Positions 52,101 through 62,257 of a stretch of 64,000 bases of DNA are shown in pieces; the stretch's first letter is position 1; the number at the start of each line of letters is the position of its first letter. The translations under genes were made by a program, and so were the position numbers. This stretch comes from Manihot esculenta. Taxonomy: Eukaryota; Streptophyta; Magnoliopsida; Malpighiales; Euphorbiaceae. A model generated the notes under the pieces. The model worked only from the letters and a program-made list of their open reading frames with translations, was not told the DNA's origin and ran no database searches. Where the stretch lies: NCBI RefSeq assembly GCF_001659605.2, contig NC_035174.2:2792389-2856388 (forward strand), in the 5' to 3' direction.

Positions 52101-55100
52101 ATTCCTCATGTAAGTGCAGTCAGCAGCTCAGTGGAGTGTAACTAATAATATCTGGTACACGGTGGCTATTGAAAAACTTTTAGAAATTTCTCATGCCATC
52201 AAGCATGCTCTGTCTAGAAGCCAAATAAACTATACAAACAAAGATTGAACAAGTGGTAAAAAGTAGCATCTGTATCTCTTTTTATATATGTATGACAAGA
52301 AAAATGGCTAAACCAATTAAATTGCGATATGAAGAAAGCATTGGATACCATAATTTCAATTTTAAGCTCACAACAAACAAGAAGCAATGGAGCTTAAATG
52401 AACATGGTGTGGCAATCTAAAGATTTTTCTTTTGTATGAATGTGTTACAATCCTGGATTATGGATCGCGTCATGGTGCGGTTGATAGGACAGGAGCTCAT
52501 TAGAGGGAGCTCTTAACACCTTAGACTCACCAAGGAGAGAGTCTTAAATCTCACAATTTTAAGAATAAATTCTGCTCGTTTTTATTGAATAAAAATAAAT
52601 CTCTTATATAGTGGAGGTTGATACAATTATAATACTTCTAATTACAATAGAAGTCTAATACAAACAACTATTAGATAAAGAACTTCTACAAAATCTAATA
52701 ACAAATGTATAAGATAAGATAAAATACTAGAGCTAAGATAAGATAGGCGAGATAAAATAACATATAAATATAATCTATTTGTTATGGATTTAATTTATCC
52801 ATTATCCATAATGGAATGCTATGAAAGGCTGAAGGAAAGTGACCATGTGTCACTACACCACATTGCACACGGAATGAGAAAGGTCAGTAGAAAGGAAAAA
52901 TGCAGGATAAGATGGGGAAACAAGGATGCATCCAAAAGCCAAATGCAAATTACATTTCTTAGCAGTAAATAACTAAAATTCCATCAAAAAATGAATACAT
53001 AAAACATCTGATGGCTCAGTTCAACTTAGTTCTAAACCAAACACAAGGCAAACCATTGAGAACAGGTAAATACAACCAATCAGTGAACCACTATTATGTA
53101 ATGCCTATGTGTCACTACACCACATTGCACACGGAATGAGAAAGGTCAGTAGAAAGGAAAAATGCAGGATAAGATGGGGAAACAAGGATGCATCCAAAAG
53201 CCAAATGCAAATTACATTTCTTGGCAGTAAATAACTAAAATTCCATCAAAAAATGAATACATAAAACATCTGATGGCTCAGTTCAACTTAGTTCTAAACC
53301 AAACACAAGGCAAACCATTGAGAACAGGTAAATACAACCAATCAGTGAACCACTATTATGTAATGCCTATCAGTGCTATAGAGCACAAATAAAAGTCAAG
53401 GCACCAGGCCTAGGGACAAAAAAAAATACTATTATCATTTAATTAGAGGAGATATAAAAGTATGAAGTCCATTGTGAAGCTCAAAACACAAAAGGGCATG
53501 TGTTTCTTGTTGAGATTAGTCACTTTTGTCCCCTTCTTTGTGATATCTCACATTCAATAGAGCGAGTAATTCCCAAACATTTTTGTAACATTATATGCAT
53601 CTTAATTATCTAACGTTCTTAGCTTGATCAAAATAAACTATCATGACATCATAACCTTTGCAGCATAACAGTTCAACTGCACCCTATGAACTCCATGACA
53701 GCAACCAGGTATTCAACAACAATCAATTAAATGTGATGCTCATGACATTTTATTCAGAGCTACATACCAAGAATAAGTTCAACATCCTCAACAAAACCCA
53801 TCCTCAACATTTCATCCGCCTCATCAAGGACTCGGAACTTAAGCAAGCTTAAGTCAATATTGCCCCTCTCTATGTGATCCTGTATGGAGTTCCCACAAAG
53901 TTAAATTTTTTATGAGGAAATATATATAGCATTACAACGAGTCAAATAGTACAACAATAATAGGACACCTTTATGCGGCCTGGTGTTCCAACAACTATAT
54001 CCACCCCTCTCTTTAAGCTCATCTCCTGAGGATGGTATGAAGCTCCTCCATACAAACAGCAAGATACCAAGCCCAATGCCTCACCATAAACTTTGAAGTC
54101 ATCATACACCTTTTCAACAATAATAAAATAAATAATTTTTAAAAAAACAAGGCAAAAATAAGAATACCCAGAAACTATAAGAAACATCCAGAAGTAGCCA
54201 TCTGTGTTGTACCTGACTGGCCAACTCCCTGGTGGGTAGAAGAACCAGAACGCTTGGAGGCCTGCCATACCCGGTCTTTCTTGATGCCTTTGCAGGCCCA
54301 TTTGTAAGAGACTCCAAAATAGGCAACACAAAAGCCAGAGTTTTACCCTGCAGAATTTAGTATGGAAAGAAACCAGATATCAAAAAACACTTCGTTCATG
54401 TCAGGTATTTAACAATGAAAATGCAGAATCACATTCGATACCGATTGCAAAAGTATCTCGCACACAAGTTGCTAAAAAGGTTCTTCGCAAATTCATTACT
54501 TGACCGAGACATAATAACAAACCAAAGCCACTTATTAAAAAAGTAGAGTTTTGATCAAGGTGCTGAAACAAAAACAGACAGATTGAAACAAGAGCTAGAC
54601 CATAAGCAAACAAATAGGAAACCAGGGAGGGGGGCAAAGTAGTGCCACAATAGAAACTTAAAACCTAACGTATAACTAACGCAGAGTAAACCCAGAATGA
54701 TATTGTACCTGACCAGTCCGTGCGCGCCCAACCAAGTCAGACCCGTCGAGAACATCATCGAAGGTTCTGGCCTGAATTGGGAACAACGACTCGATCCCTT
54801 TAGACTTGAGCTTCTCTCTAAGGGGGCCGGATATGCGAAACCTCGATATAGCGTTGGGATCCTCGGCCTTCGCTACCTCTCCCTCTCCCTCATCATCCTC
54901 CTCAGCCAACTTTGCCTTCTTATTCTTCTTTGTTTTCTCTGACTTCAAATTAACGGGCTCGACAAGCTCCGAACTCGTCTCGCTCCTCTCTTCATCTTCA
55001 GAGTCAATTTCCATAGCTTTTCGCTTCTTCTTATCTTTCTTCTTCTGCTTTTTGTCAGAAAAGATCTCATCCTGGGGCTCTGAGGTTTCCAAAGCTATTT

Positions 55101-55170
55101 TCTTCTTCATCTTCTTCTCTTTCTTGTCTTTAGAATCTGAGGAGTTATTGGCTAGAGCTATGGATGGCAT
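49103..55170 (-). CDS. RH7: DEAD-box ATP-dependent RNA helicase 7-like (nucleolar, GUCT and RGG tail)
   Basis: An RNA helicase of the plant RH7/PRH75 and animal DDX21 (Gu) type, implicated in nucleolar rRNA processing. Fourteen exons (minus): 55170-54709, 54347-54213, 54109-53969, 53879-53768, 52061-51991, 51836-51682, 51565-51454, 50828-50727, 50611-50551, 50473-50305, 50212-50116, 49980-49886, 49652-49516, 49350-49103. All phases join, giving 698 residues. A Lys/Glu-rich N-terminus (1-100) is followed by Q motif [11 protein letters not shown], motif I ARTGQGKT, Ia PTRELASQ, Ib [27 protein letters not shown] and [12 protein letters not shown]. Next comes a GUCT-like domain (about 550-650), then a Gly/Arg-rich tail (GGGRGRGGF) ending NGKKW. 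The fourth intron (1.7 kb) carries an LTR and a tandem duplication. The gene looks functional. Confidence 0.95.
52443..52808 (-). mobile_element. Probable copia-type solo LTR in an intron of the helicase gene
   Basis: About 366 bp. On the minus strand it starts TGGATAATGG, carries a TATA box (CACTATATAAGAG near 52597-52609), then an AATAAA about 25 bp further. It ends ...ATTGTAACA. TG...CA ends and this order suit a short Ty1/copia-type LTR. Flanks GAATG (52438-52442) and TAATG (52809-52813) agree at four of five bases, an imperfect target duplication. An alternative end at 52762 (TAACA) would give TGTTA/TAACA inverted ends but no target duplication. It shares the transcriptional strand of the host gene. 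Confidence 0.5.
52845..53370. repeat. Near-perfect 262-bp tandem duplication in an intron
   Basis: The segment starting 'atgtgtcactacaccacatt' at 52845 recurs at 53107 with period 262 and runs to 53370. The only difference I found is A versus G in 'tttctt(a/g)gcagtaaa' (copy 1 near 52960, copy 2 near 53222). It lies inside intron 4 of the helicase gene and leaves the flanking exons untouched. Very recent, or an assembly artefact. Confidence 0.95.
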
Positions 55171-56400
55171 TATATTATAGACGCAGCAGCAGAGGTTGAA
55201 TGTAGTTCTTCTGTGTGTGAAAGAGAAGGGAGATAGAGAGAGAGAGGTGCGTGCTTTCTCCTGCTACGGAAGGTTGTAGCGATGAGTTGCAAAAGCAGGA
55301 GAGCAAGAGGAGAAGAAATTGATGTTAGGGTTGCAATTTATGGTTTTGCGGTGGGCGCAATTTGGTGCCGTTGGATTATAAAACCCTATTTAATTTTGGT
55401 TTTCGCCGTTAGATTAGAATCCGAGTAGGTTCGCATCAAATTCTGATTCCTTTTTTCTTTTTACACCGATAACATAAAATATTTAATTTGACAAGAGGGC
55501 TTTGGGTCCAATCGGATTAGAACAGGCATAAAGCTAACGGAAATTGGAGGCCTAACTCTTTCTCTAAAAACTTAAGCCTACATACAGATTCAAACCTAAA
55601 AGCCCAAGGCTCAATAACAGGAAGAAGCCTACAGCTACAGATCGGAGGGAGAGTTGGTGCTGCAAGCAAGTGGCCTCGCCGCCATCGCCTGGTTTTATAC
55701 AAGTCCTTGCATGTTTTAGAAATGCACGTCAAAATCAGAACACTCACCGGCTTTATTAGTTTTGAAAGAAAAAAATAAAATAAAATTTTTATAAAATCAT
55801 ATAAAATTAAAAAATTTTAAATTAAAACAAATAAATTCTTTTCGTTGTAAATAAAATAATTATTAAAAAATAAAATAATTATTAAAAAAACAAAATAAAT
55901 TAAATTATTATAAAAATCTTCCGTCTAAACAGGGAGTAAAAGAAATAATAATAAAAAAAAGTAAAACTTCCATGTCCGATGAAAGATACAGTAGAAGCAC
56001 AAAATGCCTATGGAGGAAGGTGAGCGGAGAATGTCTATTAACAAATAAAAATATCTATTAAGACCCAATAAATAGTTCTGCTTCATACAAATTTAAATTT
56101 TATTTTGACGAATTGAACCGGACTCGATCATTAACTTGCTGAATGGGATAACAGATTCCTTAACGTCCAGGATTATATTCATATGACACCAAATTATATT
56201 AAATGGTCGTCTAACGATGGAAAATGACGCAGTATATCTGTATATACTGCCAAGCATGACTATATCAAGAGGATACAAATGCAGGACAATGGTTATACGT
56301 TAGTAGAGGGCAAAAGAGAAAAGAAATAAAAGAAAGCATGGGAGGACAAACTAAACCAAACTTACCAAAATACACATTGAATTCACCCTTTATTGGATCT
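55171..56400. other. Helicase promoter region, then intergenic DNA
   Basis: Upstream of the helicase start (minus strand) lies a leader with an (AG)n run at about 55230-55247. The following AT-rich stretch, 55740-55960, and 55960-56400 hold no gene. The 5' LTR of the gypsy element at 56.4 kb should end just before 56410, but its left border could not be found. Confidence 0.45.
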
Positions 56401-56412
56401 CAGGACATCAAT

Positions 56413-56430
56413 TGGCGCTGTTTGGAGTAT
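56413..56430 (+). other. Degenerate primer-binding site of the gypsy element
   Basis: TGGCGCTGTTTGG resembles the plant gypsy primer-binding site for tRNA-Asp (TGGCGCCGTT type, family knowledge) with base changes. It is followed by the usual leader and gag start, so it marks the end of a 5' LTR that would lie just upstream. Confidence 0.45.
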
Positions 56431-56439
56431 GAAGGAGAT

Positions 56440-57787
56440 TTTTTCATTATCGGAGTTCTCATCCTCATTTCACCCACTGAGATCCACATTGCCAATCACG
56501 GTGAAAACCATACTAGAAACACGCCAAACGACTTGAGTTCAACTCAAGAAGGATCACAGTTCTCATTCTCTAGCCCAACTGCCCCATTAAACCAACCACT
56601 TATATTGTTTAACCCATCACTAAGCTCAGCCGAAACTATGCCTCGAACTACTTTGTCTGATCAAGAGTTGCAAAGTATGGGTCTTTAATTATAAAACACT
56701 ACCCAGTGGCTAGGCCAGATGTTGCAACAGAGAGGGCTCAGCACCCCATTGAGTATACCCCCTGTAGCTGAAGGGCTCAACATCAATGAGCCCCAACCCA
56801 TATTAAACTATCAAGCCCCTCAGCAGAACAGTAGGATAACAAATGATGGATATGGAGAGGCCAATCAAAGAAACGAGCCAATAGCCAGAGCAAGAGGCAG
56901 GGTAGTGAGAAAGCTCATTGAGAATGACTGGCCTAAGAGATACTCCTCCGAACCAACAAAAAGGTCGAAAAGTGAAGAGTTAGAAAGAAACTACCGCTTG
57001 GAGAAGAGGCCTAAAAGAGAATACGTGAATGTGGATAAAAAGTTAAAAAGATTGAAAGAGCAACTACTCACAAAGTTAGGAGCACGAGATAGCAGCAGTC
57101 CCCTATTGCCAACCTCATCACCATTTGTGAGATGGGTTCAACAAGAAACCATTCCAAAGAAGTTCATGATGCCAACCATGATAGCTTATAACGAGACAAG
57201 AAACCCTTGGGAGCATGCCTTGAACTATAAGACATTCATGAAATTCTAAACCCACTCGAATGCCTTGATATGCAAGGTTTTTTCCATCGCCTTAACCAGC
57301 CCGAATAAGGTTTAACAGCTTGGAGGCAAGAAGCATTAAGAGCTTCATAGACGTGACTAGTGTATTCATTAGCAAATTCATCACTGGAGTTCCTGTAGAA
57401 AGAAAAACGAGCTATTTAGAGACCGTTCGATAAAGGAGGAATGAATCCCTCAGGGAATATGTCGCCAGGTTCAACTCTAAGGCTTTGCAGATACCTGAGC
57501 TGGATGAAGGGAGAGCGGTAGAAGCCCTACAAAATGGCACAACCTCCACGGAGTTCTTTGGGCCATTGTGCAGAAATCCCCCCACTTCCTTATCAGAGCT
57601 GATGAAGAGGGTTGAGAAATATATAAGGCAGGATGACGTCTTGACGACCAGTCGACTTGCCAAAGATGACAGAGACAGATGAAGGGTTGCGGAGGACAAG
57701 AGACAAGACAGGCTGGAGAGGAGGCAGAATCGGAGACCGGAGGCATTGAACAAACACCGATGGGAGAGAAAGAAGCAAAGATCTTAT
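56440..57787 (+). pseudogene. Ty3/gypsy (Tat-like) gag, broken
   Basis: A gag coding region with stops and frameshifts. A start near 56638 is followed after 16 codons by a stop; the frame at 56719-57249 carries a charged middle part and then IAYNETRNPWEHALNYKTFM, the entry to the retrotransposon gag domain. It breaks at a stop (57247), continues in pieces, and resumes at about 57430 with RNESLREYVARFNSKALQIP and at 57560-57660 with SLSELMKRVEKYIRQDD. This wording matches Tat-clade gag of plants. The gag region is cut off at 57787 by a solo LTR; protease and most of the reverse transcriptase do not follow on the other side. Dead element. Confidence 0.82.
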
Positions 57788-57977
57788 TGTAACGACCCGA
57801 AAATCGGACCGCTACTGGCGCTAGGATCCAGATCGACTTAAGGCCGCCGGGACCCGTAGCAAGCCAAACATTCATCCTGTGAACCTGTTTAATCCCATGC
57901 ATGATCAACGACATGCATAAAAATTTTGAACTTTTCTTTCCATTCAATCACCAAACTCAACCTGTGCATGCACTATA

Positions 57978-60224
57978 TGTAACGACCCGAAAATCGGACC
58001 GCTACCGGCGCTAGGATCCAGATCGGCTTAAGGCCGCCGGGACCCGTAGCAAGCCAAACATTCATCCTGTGAACCTGTTTAATCCCATACATGATCAACA
58101 ACATACATAAAAAATTTGAATTATTCTTTCCATTCAATCACCAAACTCAACCTGTGCATGCACTAATCATAAACATAATCATCAACCCACACTGGAGTCC
58201 TCAACAATGCTCCAATAGGGTAGCATAACATACATGGAGTTTGGTTCAACATAGACATTTATTAAAATCATTACATTTAAAAGATCATGTAAACAAAGGG
58301 GATTAACATACAACTAGGGTCAAGCACATCTCTAATCCTCAATATCATCATTACATTATATAATTGTACTAAACATCATATATCATCATTTCTCATGTCC
58401 ACACTAGCTATTACATGACCATAACTTCATTACTCTTGCTGACCTCCTGGTCTACCATGTACCTGCAAACCTGGGGTTAAGGGAGTGGGGTGAGCTACTA
58501 GAGCCCAGTGAGCAGAATAATAAAACATTTATATTAAAGGTTCATGCTTTCATGGAATGCATCATATCACAACTAATCATATCAAGGAAGAACTTGTCAC
58601 CATTTAGCCCGCTACATATTCCAAACATGCCAGGGGCGTAGTGCAGGCCACACATGGTCTTTCTCTTATACATAGCATATCATACATAACCAACTGTGCC
58701 GGGGGCGTAATGCAGGCCACACCCGGTCTTTCTCTTACATAGTGCCAGGGGCGTAGTGCAGGCCACACCTGAACTTCCATATCATATCATCATGTCATAA
58801 CATATGAGGGATAATGGATCATTCAACATTCATCCACATCAACAACATATTATGCAATGCAACATATTCGTGAATTCTAATGCAAACACCCTAATATATC
58901 TCATGGCATTCATGATGCGTGAATCATGCTAATACTTTCATTTAATTTCTCAATTTAAAACATTAAGTTTAGTTCCACTCACAGCTGGCTAAAGCTCTAC
59001 TGACTCTGAAGCAGCTATCTCACTGCTGAGGTCCTCGGTTCCTCGGGTCCGAACCTACACAGGTGGACTTAAATGAGGGACCTAACATACATAAACATGA
59101 CTCTAAAATACTCCCCAAAAACCCCCTAAAACACCTCAAAACATCCATAGAAAACATGCAAAGGAAGGCTAAACAGGGCACTTTCGGCGGCAGGTTCGGC
59201 GGCCGAAAGTCCCTCCAGAGCCGAAAGTCATGCAGGTTCGGCAGCACCTTCGGCGGCCGAAAGTGCCCTCCAGAGACGAAAGTCCATTTTCGGGGGCAGC
59301 TTCGGCAACCGAAAGGCTTGCCTCACAGACAGGTTTGGTGGCCGAAAATCCTTTCGGCTGCCGAACCTGGTTTCTCCCGAAGGGCAGAAACCAGCTCTTC
59401 AAAGCACACTTTCCTCCTCAAACCTTCCAAACAAGCAACCACTCTCTCAAAGCATGCATACATACATACATCAACACCTAGGGGTCTCAAACTATCCTAA
59501 ACCCCAACTACAACACATCAAACATACATATCCAACATACATTGCTCAAAAACACAAAGTAAACCCATAAACTCAACATAACCTATACATGCATTTCTAC
59601 CCCATAAAAACTTCATAAAATTTGTTTAAAACATGGAATGAACTACAGATCTACTCTTACCTCTTGAAGAACGAGAGGAGAGACGACCCTAGCTTGGAGG
59701 TGGGGAGAAATCCGCTCCTTAGTCTCCTAGCTTCAAAACTTTGCTCTTTTGCTCAAATATCTTCAAATCAACATAAAACTAGTTAAAACATGAAAGATTG
59801 GGGGGAAAACATCTAAAATGAACCATGGGAGAGCAAGAACTCACCGTGGCCGAAAATGGGGAGAAAACTCGCCCGTTTCGGCCATGGAGCTCTTATATAG
59901 GGGCTAGCAGACCACCTTTCGGCAGCCTAAAGTGCCTCCAAAACTCATGCAAGTTCGGCGGCCGAACCTTTGAAACTTTCGGAAGCCTAACTTGCCTCCC
60001 TAAATCATCCCACGTTCGGCGGCCGAACTTGGGGTTCGGCTGCCGAACCTGGAAATGTCTCCTTGGTCTTTTTCATTTAAAACTCAATTTCCTTTTTGCT
60101 TAAAACCATAAGATACATTAAAACGTTTTATGAAAACATGGTTTTACCCTTCTAGAGGTCTCCGACATCCGAGATTCCACCGGACGGTATGAATTCCGAT
60201 ACCGGAGTCTAGCCGGGTATTACA
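57978..60224 (-). mobile_element. Inner solo LTR, nested in an LTR of its own family
   Basis: 2247 bp from TGTAACGACCCG to GGGTATTACA, flanked by CTATA at 57973-57977 and 60225-60229. It matches the outer LTR along its length, so it belongs to the same family. The minus-strand TATA box is CCCCTATATAAGAG near 59889-59903. TTCGGCGGCCGAA-type motifs cluster at about 59180-59370 and 59915-60050. There is no coding interior, so it too is solo. Its insertion 190 bp into the outer LTR dates it as the younger of the two. Confidence 0.93.
58628..58775. repeat. Tandem repeats inside the inner LTR
   Basis: Three spaced copies of 'gccaggggcgtagtgcaggc' with 'cacac..ggtctttctctta' between them start near 58629, 58698 and 58744. 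The middle copy has 'gccgggggcgtaatgc'. The same block recurs in the outer LTR at 60678-60810. Confidence 0.85.
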
Positions 60225-60677
60225 CTATACATAATCATAATCATCAACCCACACTGGAGTCCTCAACAATGCTCCAATGGGGTAACATACATACATTAAG
60301 TTTGGTTTTCAATAATCATCATTAAACATTTGAGATCATGTACTAAAAAGGGATTAACACATACTATGGTCAAGCACAACTCTAAACTTCCATAAGCATC
60401 ATTACATAACACTTCTATATCATACTTTTACATTACATCAAATCCATGTCCACCTCTAGCTATTACATAATACACAACTCTACTCCTGCTGACCTCCTGG
60501 TCTACCCTATACCTGCAAACCTGGGGGTTAAGGGAGAGGGGTGAGCTATAAAGCCCAGTGAGCAGAATAATTAAACATTCAATTTAAATTTCATGCTTTC
60601 ATGAAATGCAACACATCACAAACAATTCACGTCAAGGATGAACTTGTCACCATTTAACCCTCCATACAGTCAAACCA

Positions 60678-60812
60678 TGCCAGGAGCGTAGTTTAGGCAC
60701 GCCTGGACTTCCATAGCATAATATACATATCCAATAGTGCCGGGGGCGTAGTGCAAGCTCACCCGGTCTTTCCCTTACATAGTGCCAGGGGCGTAGTGCA
60801 GGCACGCCTGGA
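60678..60812. repeat. Tandem repeats inside the outer LTR
   Basis: Counterpart of the block at 58628 in the sister LTR: three copies of 'gccagg.gcgtagt..aggc' type with 'ctggacttccatagcat' spacers. Copy 1 reads 'gccaggagcgtagtttagg'. The spacing and spacers differ from the sister block, so the repeats evolve quickly. Confidence 0.8.
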
Positions 60813-62257
60813 CTTCCATAGCATAACATCATGTCATAACGTGTGAGGGCTAATGGATCATTCAACATTCATCCACATCAACAACATATTATGCAATGCA
60901 ACATATTCGTGAATTCTAATGCAAGCACCCTAATATATCTCATGGCATTCATGATGCGTGTATCATGCTCAGAATTTATTTATTTACTTTGAAACAAAAT
61001 AAGGTATTCCACTCACCTCTGGCTGAAGCTCTAACAGACTCAGAAGCAGCTGAACTCACTGCTGGGGTCCTCGGTTCCTCGGGTCTGAACCTACACAGGT
61101 GGACTCAAATGAGGGACCAAACATTCATGAATATGACTCTAAAATACTCTCCAAAAACCCCCTAAAACACCTCAAAACATCCATAGAAAACATGCAAAGG
61201 AAGGCTAAACAGGGCACTTTCGGCGGCAGGTTCGGCGGCCGAAAGTCCCTCCAGAGCCGAAAGTCATACAGGTTCGGCGGCACCTTTGGCGGCCGAAAGT
61301 GCCCTCCAGAGACGAAAGTCCATTTTCGGGGGCAGGCTTCGGCAGCCGAAAGGCTTGCCTCACAGACAGGTTCGGCGGCCGAACTCAGCTCTTCAATGCA
61401 CACTTTCCTCCCAAACCCTCCAATCAAGCATCCAACTCTCTCAAATCATGCATAGACACTTGCATCAACACATAGGGGTCTCAAACTATCCTAAACCCCA
61501 ACTCAAACACATCAAACACGCATAACCAACACACATTGTCCATATAATCACATAAAACCTAACAAAGTTCAACTAACCTAAACATGCATTTCTACCCCAT
61601 AGATCAACTTAAAATTTGTTTAAAACATACAATGAGCTCAAGATCGGCTCTTACCTCTTGAAGATCGAGAGAGAGACGACCTAAACTTGGAAACCAAGGG
61701 AAAAGAGCTCCTGAGTCTTTCAAGCCTCAAAACTTGCTCTATGCTCAAAAATCTTCAAAATAAGGTAAAAACTCATGAAAATCATGAAAGATTTGAAGAA
61801 AAGGACTCAAAATCGGCGAGGGACGGCGGAGAACTCACCTTGGCTGAAAATGGGGAGAAAAGCTCGCCCATTCGGACAAGGGGACCCTTTTATAGGTGGC
61901 TGGCCAGGCCACTTTCGGGGGCCTAACGTGCCTCCGCATGCATGCCATGTTCGGCGGCCGAACATAAGGTTCGGCTGCCGAACCTGGACTTCCCTCACTT
62001 CTGCCTTCGGGGGCCTAAAGCACGCCCGAAGTGCATACATGTTCGGGGGCCGAACTTGAGGTTCGGCGGCCGAACCTGAGTCTTCCTCTCAAGACTATTT
62101 TCATTCAAAACTTAATTTCTTTCTTGATTAAACCCATGAAATACATTAAAACATTTTATAAAAATATGATTTTACCCTTCTAGAGGTTTTCGACATCCGA
62201 GATTCCACCGGACGGTAGGAATTCTGATATCGGAGTCTAGCCGGGTATTACACTTAT

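Larger units (their letters stand above)
57788..62252 (-). mobile_element. Outer solo LTR (interrupted), inserted in the gypsy element
   Basis: Runs TGTAACGACCCG at 57788 to GGGTATTACA ending 62252. It is split by the inner LTR, leaving 57788-57977 plus 60230-62252, about 2.2 kb. The flanking 5-bp duplication CTTAT lies at 57783-57787 and 62253-62257. No internal retrotransposon genes and no second LTR are present. On the minus strand a TATA box (CCTATAAAAGGG, 61886-61898) lies about 350 bp from the LTR start. Palindrome clusters at 61220-61383 and 61910-62080 repeat the layout of the 41.6-kb LTR. Open frames such as 61099-61455 are shared with the inner LTR only because the LTRs are homologous, and are not genes. 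Confidence 0.92.

Noticed and set aside
59063..59500. 145-codon frame shared between inner and outer LTRs (also 61099-61455) as a conserved gene
   Set aside because: The similarity follows from LTR homology. The frame lies against the inferred LTR transcription strand, contains the palindrome repeats, and its ends differ between copies.
57788..60224. Interpretation as one element with two direct LTRs at 57788 and 57978
   Set aside because: The two TGTAACGACCCG starts are only 190 bp apart, and two separate GGGTATTACA ends with distinct matching 5-bp duplications fit nesting far better.
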